A DNA stretch of 64,000 bases, taken from NCBI RefSeq assembly GCF_010093535.1, contig NW_022985200.1:66870-130869 (forward strand). Reading direction: 5' to 3'. Under the pieces are notes generated by a model. It was not told the DNA's origin. It was given only the letters and a program-made list of their open reading frames with translations, and did not search any database. The position numbers and the translations under genes are program-made. The stretch comes from Lindgomyces ingoldianus (lineage: Eukaryota; Ascomycota; Dothideomycetes; Pleosporales; Lindgomycetaceae). The stretch's first letter is position 1. Each line of letters starts with the position of its first letter. Of the stretch, positions 36,342 to 49,904 are shown piece by piece.

Positions 36342-39300
36342 CATTAATAGTATATCTACAGCAACATTTGTATAGCTAATTTAGCAGCTTAGCAAGATTT
36401 TTGCTAGCAGGGGGGGCTATGGGCTCATCAACTTCCAGTATCCACCCATGTCCATTGCCTACCCTCTATGGGCGATATCTACGCCGCTACATGTGCAAAT
36501 AGCCTGATTTTTAGTCTTATAATAGCTGCTAGGCTGCTCTAGCTTTAAAGCGCTGCAGAGCTGCATTATAATTGCTATTACGTTGCTAGGAACGCACTGT
36601 ATGGCTGCTAGGTACCTCTTTATAAATGTTACAGTGTAACAGAAGTATACTGTGCTTGCACAGTATTCTAATAATGCAGCAAATTGCAGAATAATGTATT
36701 AAATTACAACAAAAAGCAGCAAATTACAGAATAATGCAGTAAATTATAAAAAGATATAGCAAATTACAAAATAATATAGTAAATTACAACAAAACACAGT
36801 AAATTATAGAATAATGCAGTAAATTGCAACAAAACGCAGCATATTGCAGAATAATGCAGCAAATTACAACAAGACGCAGTAAATTGCAGAATAATGCAGT
36901 AAATTACAACAAAACACAGTAAATTACAGAATAATGCAGTAAATTGTAATAAGACACAGCATATTATAAAATAATACAGCAAATTGCAACAAGACGCAGT
37001 AAATTATAGAACAATATAAAATAAAATTTTTACTTAGTAGCTATAACTATCTAAACACTAATTAATTAACTCTTATAATAATAACTATATATAATACTAG
37101 GACTATAAAACTAGAGGTAATTGCTTTTCTTCTAAGCAACTCTAAAATGCTTGCAGAGCTAGTCTAGCAAGACCCTCTGCTACTGCTGCTGCTAGCTTAC
37201 TTACTACATAGCTACCTCCTTACTAGTCCTTTATACTTACATAATACGCCTAATTTTCTTAATAACCTTAAGCTGTAAAGAGTACTACTATAGCTTACTT
37301 TAATAACCTAACCTCTACTTATTCCTCTAGCGCCTGTCTAGCTTAGCAATAAAAGGCTAGCCCTATAGGCCTACTATTTATTTGCGCTAAAGATCCTCTA
37401 TAGTTCTTACAGCGCAGCACATGTAATGCTTTAGTGTAGGCTCTAGCTTAGGCGCTAGCTTAAGCGCTGCTAGCAGCAGTAATAGGCTAGGCAAGCGCGC
37501 AGACAGCGTAGGCGCGAGGCTAGCCTGGGCAGAGGTATACCTGCTTAAATCTACGTCTGCTAGCAACAGCAGCGCAGCTGCTGTGTGCCTAAGTAGAGGT
37601 AGTAGCAGCAGCAGACTGCTCTGCGCCTGTAATGCCTCTAGGCAGAATATAAAGCTGCTAGATATAAGCACCTGCAGCTACTAAAACTATAATCTTTATA
37701 GCTTACACATATAATTAAGCTTTTTCTTAAGCTCTCTTTTAAGCTTCTTTATTTACTACTTATTTTAGGCATTTAGCGCTTAGAGCTAGTTAGTAAGTAA
37801 AAGTATTACCTAGTATAGAACTAATAGCTAACTAGAAGCTGCCTCTGTGTTAAAAGACACATTAATGTCCTAAGTAAAGGCAGCGTACGCCTTGTGCTAG
37901 AACACTAGGTGGCTCTACATAAGGTAGCTAGAGAAGCGCTAGCGCAGTGCAACTAAGTCCTAAAAGATTACCTCTCTAAGGTAAAGCAGTAGGCTTATAA
38001 GGCCTTTTATAGCTAGGTTATTAATCTAGCTAGCGTGTAAGCTAAAGTAGCCCTTCTACACATTAAGCTCTAGCTAGATAAGAGACAAGAGCTTATCTAA
38101 AAGCATAATAGCTATGTAAGGGATCTTAAAGTAGCTTATCTATAGCAGATAGCTAGCTATAGACCTTATAAACTTTTATAGTAGTAAGTTAAAGTAGCAG
38201 CTAACTATTTACTTTTAATTTTATTTACTTACTTACTAAATTTAATTCTTACTAACTTTTTTAAGCTCTACTAGCTTAGCTACTTTACTACATAAAAAGT
38301 AAGTTTTTTTTTAAAATAAAATTCTAGTGTAACTGTACACCTTTGCAACTTAGTTGTGCTAGAAGTTGTAGAAGAAGGCTGCTGTATAATTACCTATGCT
38401 AGCCTTAATTAGCTATATGTAGTACTAGGCTAAGTACTTACTAAAGTTAAAAAAAAGCTTATTACCTAAGTCCTAGTAATAAAGCAGGTAGAAGGCTAAG
38501 CTGCTAAGCATGTAAAAAATTAGCTTTTTATGCTATAGTGCACCTATTATTTTAAGCTAGCTATGCTAGTTCTACTTACTTACATAGGTAGTAAATATTA
38601 AGGGCATATAGCGCATAGAGCCTTTTTTTTTAAACTTAAAAGTAAACAGGTCTAAGATCTTTATAGAATAGTAGTTACCTTTACACATAAGCATGTAGTA
38701 GCCTAGCATAAGATTAACTAGTGTATAGAAGTAACATTCTACTATTACTAAGGATAAGCTTACATCTGCGCTATGTGTTTATAGCTTACTATAAAGCTGC
38801 TTAAACTTATTCTTAGTGTAGCTATTAAGTAGCGTGTTTTTACTTTTATTAGCATACTGCTTTTAATCTTACTAGGCATCTCTATGCTATAGAGACCTAA
38901 GGTACTTTTTTATGCTATTTATATATAGTAATAAGTAGCTATTTATGCCTAGCGCTTTCTACTTTTACTAGAGGTTAGTAATAGCTATAATATAAGTGTA
39001 AACTAAGTGCTAGGTAAAACATATTTTATTTTAAAAAATGTTACTTTTTACTTTATAAAACCTAGTTTTTAAGGGCTAGTTTATAACTTTTTTAACTAAA
39101 AAAAGCAGCAGCTTTTTTTTATAATAGTGCTACTATTATAGTACTGCTTTCTCTTATAGAACGCCTAGACATAAGAGTTAGCATAGACATAGACACATAA
39201 ATAAGTAAGTAAGTAAGTAAGAATACTACTTTAAATTTTTTTTACTTTAAAATATAAACCTAGTGCATATTCTCTAGCTACTGCTTATAAATTATAGCTA

Positions 39301-39537
39301 AAATATAGTGCGCATTAGTGTATAGCTTAGTGTTATTTATAATGTTAACATTTACACACTTATAACATGCTTTATGCTATAGACTTATGCTTTCTTACCT
39401 TACCTTACTTTTACCCCTAAGTAAGTGTGTATAGTAAAGAAAAGTATATATAGTAGTAAGTAGTGCACACTAAAGCTTAAGCTTAGAATAAAAGTAAGAG
39501 CAGGGCCTAGCCTGCCCTAGGGCCTCTCTATCTATAC

Positions 39538-39571
<34 letters not shown>

Positions 39572-39733
39572 AGTACAGGAGCCATCAGCGGCGGGCTCAG
39601 CAGGCGGCCGGTGCAGTAGGAGATGTCCACCGCACAGGCGCGAGAGCCGGGTGGACATCTGCAGACGCCTGCAGGAGGTAATTAGTTAAAAAGCAAAACA
39701 GTAACTTAGCTAAAGCTTAGTATAGCCTTAAAT
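36342..39733. repeat. Array unit 1
   Basis: This is the most GC-rich copy in its first 1.4 kb. Minisatellite 36670-37020 (about 17 subunits of 20 bp such as GCAGTAAATTGCAACAAAAC). CAG-rich block about 37430-37660. TG microsatellite 39548-39570. GC-rich hairpin block 39571-39676, in which GATGTCCACC (39622-39631) pairs with GGTGGACATC (39650-39659). Confidence 0.9.
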
Positions 39734-42700
39734 ACTAATAGTATATTTATAGTAATATTTATATAGCTAATTTAGTAGCTTAGTAAGATTTTTACTAGTA
39801 AAGAAAGCTATGCACTTATTAACTTCTAGTATCTACCTATGTTTATTGCCTACCCTTTATAGGCAATATTTACGCTGCTACATATGCAAATAGCTTAATT
39901 TTTAGTCTTATAATAGCTGCTAGGCTGCTCTAGCTTTAAAGCGCTGTAGAGCTGCATTATAATTGCTATTATGTTGCTAGGAACGCACTATATAGCTGCT
40001 AAGTACCTCTTTATAAATATTACAGTGTAACAGAAGTATACTGTGCTTATATAGTATTCTAATAATGCAGTAAATTATAGAATAATGTATTAAATTATAA
40101 CAAAAAGTAGTAAATTATAAAATAATGTAGTAAATTATAAAAAAAAATAGTAAATTATAAAATAATATAGTAAATTATAATAAAACACAGTAAATTACAG
40201 AATAATATAGTAAATTATAATAAAACATAGCATATTATAGAATAATATAGTAAATTATAATAAGACACAGTAAATTATAGAATAATGTAGTAAATTATAA
40301 TAAAACATAGTAAATTATAAAACAATATAGTAAATTATAATAAGACGCAGCATATTATAGAATAATGCAGTAAATTATAACAAAACGCAGTAAATTATAA
40401 AATAATATAAAATAAAATTTCTATAGCTATAACTATCTAAACACTAATTAATTAACTCTTATAATAATAACTATATATAATACTAGAACTATAAAACTAG
40501 AGGTAATTACTTTTCTTTTAAGTAACTCTAAGATGCTTGTAGAGCTAGTCTAGTAAAACCCTCTGCTACTGCTACTACTAGCTTACTTACTATATAGCTC
40601 CTTTTTTACTAGTCTTTTACACTTATATAATGCGCTTAATTTTCTTAATAACTTTAAGCTATAGAGAGTACTACTATAGCTTACTTTAATAACTTAACCT
40701 TTACTTATTTCTCTAGCGCCTGTCTAGCTTAGTAATAAAAGGCTAGCTTTATAAGCCTACTATTTATTTACGCTAAAGATCCTTTATAGTCTTTATAGCG
40801 TAGCACATGTAATGCTTTAGTGTAGGTTCTAGCTTAGGCGCTAGCTTAAGCGCTACTAGCAGCAGCAATAGGCTAGGCAAGCGCGCAGACAGCGTAGGCG
40901 CGAGGCTAGCCTAGGCAGAGGTATACCTGCTTAAATCTACGTCTGCCAGCAACAGCAGCGCAGCTGCTGTGTGCCTAAGTGGAGGTAGTAGCAGCAGCAG
41001 ACTGCCCTGCGCCTGCAATGCCTCTAGGCAGAACATAAGGCTGCTAGATGTAAGCACTTATAGCTACTAAAACTATAATCTTTATAGCTTACACATGTAA
41101 TTAAGCTTTTTTTTAAGCTTTTTTTTAAGCTTTTTTTTAAACTTTTTTATTTACTGCTTATTTTAAGCATCTAGTGCTTAGAGCTAGTTAGTAAGTAAAA
41201 GTATTACCTAGTATAAAACTAACAGCTAACTAGAAGCTGCCTTTGCGTTAAGAGACACATTAATGTTCTAAGTAAAAGCAGTGTATGCTCTGTGCTAGAA
41301 CACTAAGTAGCTCTACATAAAGTAGCTAAAAAAGCGCTAGCGCAGCGTAACTAAGTTCTAGAGAATTACCTTTTTAAAGTAAAGTAGTAGGCTTATAAGG
41401 CCCTTTATAGCTAAGTTATTAATCTAGCTAGCATGTAAGCTAAAGCAGCCCTTCTACGCATTAAGCTTTAGCTAGATAAGAGACAAAAGCTTATTTAAAA
41501 GCATAATAGCTGTGTAAAAGATCTTAAAGTAGCCTATCTATAGTAAATAGCTAGCTATAGACTTTATAAACTTTTATAGCAGTAAGTTAAAGTAGTAGCT
41601 AACTATTTACTTTTAATTTTACTTACTTACTTACTAAATTTAATTTTTACTAACTTTTTTAAGCTCTACTAGCTTAGCTACTTTACTATATAAAAAGTAA
41701 GTTTTTTTTTAAGATAAGATTTTAGTATAACTATACACCTTTATAACCTAGTTGCGCTAGGAGTTGTAGAAGAAAGCTACTATATAATTACCTATGCTAG
41801 CCTTAATTAGCTATATATAGTACTAGGCTAAGCACTTACTAAAGTTAAAAAAGGGCTTATTACTTAAGTCTTAGTAATAAAGTAAGTAAAAGGCTAGGCT
41901 GCTAAGCATATAAAAGATTAGCTTTTTATACTATAGTGCGCCTATTATTTTAAGCTAGCTATGCTAGTTTTACTTACTTACATAAGTAGTAAATATTAAA
42001 AGTATATAGTGTGTAAGGCTTTTTCTTTTAAACTTAAAAGTAAATAAGTTTAAAATCTTTATAAAATAGTAGTTACCTTTATATGTAAGCATGTAGTAGC
42101 CTAGCATAAGATTAACTAGCGTACAGAAGTAATACTTTACTGTTACTAAGAATAAGCTTGCGTCTGCGCTATATGTCTATAGCTTACTATAGAGCTGCTT
42201 AAACTTATCCTTAGTATAGCTATTAAGCAGTGTGTTTTTACTTTTATTAGCATACTGCTCTTAATTTTACTAGGCATTTTTATGCTATAAAGACTTAAGG
42301 TACTCTCTTACACTATCTACATATAGTAATAAGTAGCTATTTATGCCTAGCGCCTTCTACTTTTACTAAAGGTTAGTAATAGCTATAATATAGGCATAAA
42401 CTAAGTGCTAAGTAAGACATATTTTATTTTAAAAAACATTACTTTTTACTTTATAAGACTTAGTTTTTAAAAGCTAGTTTATAACTTTTTTAACTAAAAA
42501 AAGTAGTAGCTTTTTTTTTATAATAGTGCTACTATTATAGTACTACTTCCTCTTATAGAACGCCTAGATGTAGAAGTTAGCACAGACATAGACACATAAA
42601 TAAGTAAGTAAGTAAGTAAAAATACTACTTTAAATTTCTTTTACTTTAGAACATAAACTTAGTGTGTATTTTCTAGCTACTACTTATAAATTATAGCTAG

Positions 42701-42936
42701 AATATAGTGTATATTAGTATATAGCTTAGTGTTGTTTATAATGTTAATATCTACACACTTATAACACACCTTGTGCTGTAAACCTATACTTGCTTACCTT
42801 ACTTTACTCTTACCTCTAAGTAAGTGTGTATAGTAAGGGAGAGTATATATAGTAGTAAGTAGTGCACGCTAAAGCTTAGGCTTAGAATAAAAGTAAAAGC
42901 AAAGCCTAGCCTGCCCTAGGGCCTCTCCATCTATAC

Positions 42937-42980
<44 letters not shown>

Positions 42981-43140
42981 TACAGGAGCCATCAGCGGCG
43001 GGCTCAGCAGGCGGCTAGTGCAGTAGGAGATGTCTACCGCACAGGCGCGAGAGCTAGGTGGACATCTGCAGACGCCTGTAAAAGGTAATTAGTTAAAAAG
43101 TAAAATAGTAACTTAGCTAAGACTTAGTATAGCCTTAAAT
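39734..43140. repeat. Array unit 2
   Basis: Same plan as unit 1, more AT-shifted in the minisatellite (40061-40412). TG microsatellite 42950-42978. GC block 42979-43080, in which the left hairpin arm carries one C-to-T change. Confidence 0.9.
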
Positions 43141-46100
43141 ACTAATAGTATATTTATAGTAATATTTATATAGCTAATTTAGCAGCTTAGTAAAATTTTT
43201 ACTAGTAAAAAAAGCTATACATTTATTAACTTTTAGTATTTACTTATGTTTATTACCTACTTTTTATAGGCAATATCTACGCTGCTACATGTGCAAATAG
43301 CTTAATTTTTAGTCTTATAATAGCTGCTAGGCTGCTCTAGCTTTAAAGCGCTGCAGAGCTGCATTATAATTGCTATTACATTACTAGAAACGCACTGTAT
43401 AGCTGCTAGGTACCTTTTTATAAATGTTATAGTGTAACAGAAGTATACTATACTTGCACAGTATTCTAATAATGCAGTAAATTACAAAATAATGTATTAA
43501 ATTATAATAAAAAGTAGTAAATTATAAAATAATATAGTAAATTATAAAAAAATATAGTAAATTATAAAATAATATAGTAAATTATAATAAAATATAGTAA
43601 ATTATAAAATAATGTAGTAAATTATNNNNNNNNNNNNNNNNNNNNNNNNNNNNNNNNNNNNNNNNNNNNNNNNNNNNNNNNNNNNTATAAAATAATATAA
43701 AATAAAATTTTTACTTAGTAGCTATAACTATCTAAACACTAATTAATTAACTTTTATAATAATAACTATATACAATACTAGAACTATAAAACTAGAAGTA
43801 ATTACTTTCTTTTTAAGCAACTTTAAGATGCTTATAGAGCTAGTCTAGTAAAACCCTTTACTACTACTATTACTAGCTTACCTGCTATATAGCTACTTTC
43901 TTACTAGTCCTTTACACTTATATAATGCGCCTAATTTTTTTAATAACTTTAAGCTATAGAGAGTACTACTATAGCTTATTTTAATAACTTAACTTTTACT
44001 TATTTCTCTAGCGCTTGTCTAGCTTAGTAATAAAAAGCTAGCCTTATAGGCCTACTATTTATTTACACTAGAGATTCTTTATAGTTTTTATAGCATAGCA
44101 CATGTAATGCTTTAGTGCAGGTTTTAGCTTAGGCGCTAGCTTAAGCGCTACTAGCAGCAGTAATAGGCTAGGCAAGCGCGCAGATAGCGTAGGCGTAAGG
44201 CTAGCCTAGGCAGAGGTATACCTGCTTAAATCTACGTCTGCTAGCAACAGCAGCGCAGCTACTATGTGCCTAAGTAGAGGTAGTAGCAGCAGCAGACTGC
44301 CCTGCGCCTGTAATGCCTCTAGGTAGAATATAAAGCTGCTAGACATAAGCACTTATAGCTACTAAAACTATAATCTTTATAGCTTATATATATAATTAAG
44401 CTTTTTTTAAGCTTTTTTTTAAGCTTTTTTATTTACTACTTATTTTAAGCATTTAGCGCTTAGAGCTAGTTAGTAAGTAAAAGTATTACTTAGTATAAGA
44501 CTAATAGCTAACTAGAAGCTACCTCTATGTTAAGAGATGTGTTAATGTCCTAAGCAAAGGCAGCATACGCTCTGTGCTAGAACACTAGGTAGCTCTACAC
44601 AGAGTAGCTAAAAAAGCGCTAGCGTAGTGTAACTAAGTCCTAAAGGACTACCTTTTTAAGGTAAAGTAGTAAGCTTATAAGGCCTTTTATAGCTAGGTTA
44701 TTAATCTAGCTAGTGTGTAAGCTAAAGCAGCCTTTCTACACATTAAGCTTTAGCTAAATAAAAGATAGAAGCTTATCTAAAAGTATAATAGCTATATAAG
44801 AGATCTTAAAGTAGCTTATTTATAGTAGATAGCTAGCTATAAACCTTATAAACTTTTATAGTAGTAAGTTAAAGTAGTAGCTAACTATTTACTTTTAATT
44901 TTACTTACTTACTTACTAAATTTAATTTTTACTAACTTTTTTAAGCTTTACTAGCTTAGCTACTTTACTATATAAAAAGTAAGTTTTTTTTTAAAATAAA
45001 ATTCTAGTGTAACTATACACTTTTACAACCTAGTTGCGCTAGAAGTTATAGAAGAAAGCTGCTGTATAATTACCTATACTAGCCTTAATTAGCTATATGT
45101 AGTACTAGGCTAAGCACTTACTAAAGTTAAAAAAGAGCTTATTACTTAAGTTTTAGTAATAAAGTAAGTAAAAAGCTAGGCTGCTAAGCATATAAAAAAT
45201 TAGCTTTTTATACTATAGCACACTTATTATCTTAAGCTAGCTATGCTAGTTCTGCTTACTTACATAGGTAGTAAATATTAAGGGCATGTAGTATATAAAG
45301 CTTTTTTTTTTAAACTTAAAAGTAAATAAGTTTAAGATCTTTATAAAACAGTAGTTACCTTTACATGTAAGCATGTAGTAGCCTAGCATAAGATTAACTA
45401 GCGTATAGAAGTAACACTTTACTGTTGCTAAAAACAAGCTTGTGTCTATGCTATATATCTATAGCTTACTATAAAGCTGCTTAAACTTATCTTTAGTGTA
45501 GCTGTTAAGTAGTGTGTTTTTACTTTTATTAGTATACTACTTTTAATCTTGCTAGGCATCTCTGTGCTGTAGAGACCTAAGGTACTTTTTTACACTATCT
45601 ACACATAGTAATAAGTAGCTGTTTATGCCTAGCGCTTTCTGCTCTTACTAGAGGTTAGTAATAGCTATAATATAAGTGTAAACTAAGCACTAGGCAAAAC
45701 ATATTTTATTTTAAAAAATATTACTTTTTACTTTATAAGACTTAGTTTTTAAGAGCTAGTTTATAACTTTTTTAACTAAAAAAAGTAGTAGCTTCTTTTT
45801 TATAATAGTGCTATTATTATAGTACTACTTTCTCTTATAAAACGCCTAGATGTAAGAGTTAGCATAGACATAGACACATAGATAAGTAGGTAAGTAAGTA
45901 AGAATACTACTTTAAATTTCTTCTACTTTAGAATATAAACCTAGTGCGTATTCTCTAGCTACTACTTATAAATTATAGCTAAAATATAGTGTGTATTAGT
46001 GCGCAGCTTAGTGTTATTTGTAATGTTAACATCTACATACTTATAACACACTCTACACTATAGACCTATACTTACTTACCTTACTCTACTCTTACCTCTA

Positions 46101-46408
46101 AGTAAGTGTGTATAGTAAAAGAGGGTATATATAGTAGTAAGCAGTGCACGCTAAAGCTTAGGCTTAGAATAAAAGTAAAGGCAGGGCCTAGCCTGCCCTA
46201 AGGCCTCTCTATCTATACATATATGTGTGTGTGTGTGTGTGTGTGTAGTACAGGAGCCATCAGCGGCGGGCTCAGCAGGCGGCCGGTGCAGTAGAAGATG
46301 TCCACCGCACAGGCGCGAGAGCCAGGTGGACATCTGCAGACGCCTGCAGAAGGCAATTAGTTAAAAAGTAAGACAGTAACTTAGCTAAAGCTTAGTGCAG
46401 CCTTAAAT
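43141..46408. repeat. Array unit 3, with gap
   Basis: Same plan. The minisatellite (about 43469-43697) is interrupted by the gap, which probably makes this unit look shorter than the others. TG microsatellite 46223-46247. GC block 46248-46350. Confidence 0.9.
43626..43685. other. Assembly gap (N), 60 bases
   Basis: Unsequenced run within the minisatellite of unit 3. The true missing length is unknown, and comparison with the other units suggests about 120 bp more than shown. Confidence 1.
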
Positions 46409-49400
46409 ACTAATAGTATATTTATAGTAACATTTATATAGCTAATTTAGTAGCTTAGTAAGATTTTTACTAGTAAAAAGAGCTATATACTTATTAACTT
46501 TTAGTATCTACCTATATTTATTACCTACCCTTTATAGGCAATATCTACGCTGCTATATGTGCAAATAGCCTAATTTTTAGTCTTATAATAGCTGCTAGGC
46601 TGCTTTAGCTTTAAAGCGCTGCAGAGCTACATTATAATTACTATTACATTGCTAGGAACGCACTGTATAGCTACTAGGTACCTCTTTATAAATGTTATAG
46701 TGTAACAGAAGTATACTATGCTTACACAGTATTCTAATAATGCAGTAAATTACAGAATAATGTATTAAATTATAATAAAAAGTAGTAAATTATAGAATAA
46801 TATAGTAAATTATAAAAAGACATAGTAAATTATAAAATAATATAGTAAATTATAACAAAACATAGTAAATTACAGAATAATACAGTAAATTATAATAAAA
46901 CACAGCATATTATAGAATAATATAGTAAATTATAACAAGACACAGTAAATTACAAAATAATGCAGTAAATTATAATAAAATGTAGTAAATTATAAAATAA
47001 TATAGTAAATTACAACAAAATGTAGCATATTATAGAATAATACAGTAAATTGCAACAAGACATAGTAAATTATAAAATAATATAAAATAAAATTTTTACT
47101 TAGTAGCTATAACTATCTAAACACTAATTAATTAACTTTTATAATAATAACTATATATAATACTAAGACTATAAAACTAGGGGTAATTGCTCTCCTTTTA
47201 AGCAACTCTAAAATGCTTGCAGAGCTAGTCTAGTAAAACCCTCTACTGCTGCTACTGCTAGCTTACCTACTATATAGCTACTTTCTTACTAGTTCTTTAC
47301 ACTTATGTAATGCGCTTAATCTTCTTAATAACTTTAAGCTATAAAAAGTACTACTATAGCTTACTTTAATAACTTAACCTTTACTTATTTCTCTAGCGCC
47401 TGTTTAGCTTAGTAATAGAAGGCTAGCCTTATAGGCCTACTGTCTATTTATGCTAGAGATCCTTTATAGTCTTTATAGCGCAGCACATGCAATGCTTTAG
47501 TGTAGGTTCTAGCTTAGGCGCTAGCTTAAGCGCTGCTAGCAGCGGCAATAGGCTAGGCAAGCGCGCAGACAGCGTAGGCGTGAGGCTGGCCTAGGCAGAG
47601 GTATACCTGCTTAAATCTATGTCTGCCAGCAACAGCGGCGCAGCTGCTGTGTGCCTAAGTAGAGGTAGTGGCAGCAGCAGACTGCCCTGCGCCTGCAATG
47701 CCTCTAGGCAGAACATAAGGCTGCTAGATATAAGCACTTATAGCTACTAAAACTATAATCTTTATAGCTTATATATATAATTAAGCTTTTTTTTAAGCTT
47801 TTTTTTAAGCTTTTTTATTTACTACTTATTTTAAGTATCTAGCGCTTAAAGCTAGTTAGCAAGTAGGGGTATTACCTAGTATAAGACTAATAGCTAACTA
47901 GGAGCTACCTCTGTGTTAAAAGACACGTTAATGTCCTAAGTAAAGGCAGCATACGCTCTGTGCTAGAACACTAGGTAGCTCTACATAAGGTGGCTAAAAA
48001 AGCGCTAGCGCAGTGTAACTAAGTCCTAAAGAATTACCTTTCTAAAGTAAAGCAGTAGGCTTATAAAGCCTTTTATAGCTAGGTTGTTAATCTAGCTAGC
48101 ATGTAAGCTAAAGCAGCTCTTTTACGCATTAAGCTCTAGCTAGATAAGAGATAGAAGCTTGTCTAAAAGCATAATAGCTATATAAGAGATCTTAAAGCAG
48201 CCTATTTATAGTAGATAGCTAGCTATAGACCTTATAAACTTTTATAGTAGTAAGTTAAAATAGTAGCTAACTATTTACTTTTAATTTTATTTACTTACTT
48301 ACTAAATTTAATTTTTACTAACTTTTTTAAGCTCTACTAGCTTAGCTACTTTACTACATAAAAAGTAAGTTTTTTTTTAAAATAAAATCTTAGTGTAACT
48401 ATATACCTTTACAACCTAGTTACGCTAGAAGTTGTAGAAGAAGGCTGCTATACAATTACCTATGCTAGCCTTAATTAGCTATATGTAGTACTAGGCTAAG
48501 CGCTTACTAAAGTTAAGAAAAGGCTTATTACCTAGGTTCTAGTAATAAAGTAGGTAAAAGGCTAGGCTGCTAAGCATGTAAAAGATTAGCTTTTTATACT
48601 GTAGCGCGCTTATTATCTTAAGCTAGCTATACTAGTTCTGCTTACTTACATAAGTAGTAAATATTAGAGGTATGTAGCGCATAAGGCTTTTTCTTTTAAA
48701 CTTAAAAGTAAATAGGTCTAAGATCTCTACAAAACAGCAGTTACCTCTACACATAAGCATATAGTAGCCTAGCATAAGATTAACTAGTGTACAGAAGTAA
48801 CACTTTACTGTTGCTAAGAACAAGCTTATGTTTACGCTATATGTCTATAGCTTGCTATAGAGCTGCTTAAACTTGTCCTTAGTGTAGCTGTTAAGCAGCG
48901 TGTTTTTACTTTTATTAGTGTACTACTCTTAATCTTACTAGGCATCTCTGCGCTGTAGAGACCTAAGGTACTCCCTTACACTATTTACATGCAGTAATAA
49001 GTAGCTGTTTATGCCTAGCGCCTTCTACTCTTACTAGAGGTTAGTAATAGCTGTAATATAAGTGTAAACTAAGCACTAAGTAAAACATGTTTTATTTTAA
49101 AAAACATTATTTTTTACTTTATAAAACTTAGTTTTTAAGGGCTAGTTTATAACTTTTTTAACTAAAAAAAGTAGTAGCTTTTTTTTTATAATAGTGCTAC
49201 TATTATAGTACTGCTTCCTCTTATAAAATGCCTAGACACAGGAGTTAGCACAGACATAGACACATAAATAAGTAGGCAGGTAGGCAAGAATACTACCTTA
49301 AATTCCTCTTACTTTAGAATATAAACCTAGTGTATATTCTCTAGCTACTGCTTATAAATTATAGCTAGAATATAGTGTGTATTAGCGCGCAGCTTAGTGT

Positions 49401-49604
49401 TGTTTATAATGTTAACATCTGCGCACTTATAACACACCCTGCGCTATAAACCTATGCTTGCTTACCTTACCCTACTTTTACCCTTAAGTAAGTGTGTATA
49501 GTAAAGGAGAGTATATATAGCAGTAAGCAGTGCACGCTAAAGCTTAGGCTTAGGATAAAAGTAAGAGCAGGGCCTAGCCTGCCCTAGGGCCTCTCCATCC
49601 ATAC

Positions 49605-49642
<38 letters not shown>

Positions 49643-49805
49643 TACAGGAGCCATCAGCGGCGGGCTCAGCAGGCGGCCGGTGCAGTAGGAGATGTCCACC
49701 GCACGGGCGCGAGAGCCGGGTGGACATCTGCAGACGCCTGCAGGAGGCAATTAGTTAAGAAGTAAGACAGTAACTTAGCTAAGGCTTAGTATAGCCTTAA
49801 ATACT
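46409..49805. repeat. Array unit 4
   Basis: Same plan. Minisatellite 46735-47085. TG microsatellite 49610-49640. GC block 49641-49747 with the hairpin intact. The unit ends about 100 bp before the MYND pseudogene. Confidence 0.9.
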
Positions 49806-49904
49806 AGCAGTTATTTATTACTTTACTCTTTAGTTCTACACTTCTTTACATAACGTGTCTACACTAATCTTAGGCTTAGGCTATCTGTTACAACTATCTG
49901 TTAC

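Larger units (their letters stand above)
36342..49805. repeat. Tandem array of four units of about 3.4 kb
   Basis: Four head-to-tail units start at 36342, 39734, 43141 and 46409 (each marked by TTAATAGTATAT or ACTAATAGTATAT) and end near 49805. Unit order is constant: AT-rich start, 20-bp-periodic minisatellite, GC-richer block with CAG-type triplets, long AT-rich body, TG microsatellite, and GC-rich hairpin block. Copies differ almost only by transitions, with different degrees of AT shift, so RIP has acted on them after amplification. No intact gene was found in any unit. Unit 3 contains a 60-base gap. Confidence 0.93.

Noticed and set aside
36764..36982. 72-codon minus-strand frame that looks like a hydrophobic membrane protein
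   Set aside because: It is a translation of the 20-bp minisatellite, as shown by its periodic Leu/Cys/Ile pattern.
36670..37020. Regular short repeats suggesting a CRISPR array
   Set aside because: The units are contiguous 20-bp minisatellite copies without unique spacers, and the context is eukaryotic.
37387..37671. 94-codon Leu-rich minus-strand frame in array unit 1
   Set aside because: Low complexity and driven by CAG-type triplets; no domain character, and I saw no equally good frame in the other units.
37850..38200. Possible pogo-type HTH in the body of each array unit
   Set aside because: A frame open except for TAA/TAG gives weak similarity to a transposase N-terminus, but no diagnostic motif survives and no TIR was found.
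39470..39658. 62-codon frame with a Thr-His run, also at 46151-46333
   Set aside because: It spans the TG microsatellite and the GC-rich hairpin block; the His-Thr run is only translated TG repeat.
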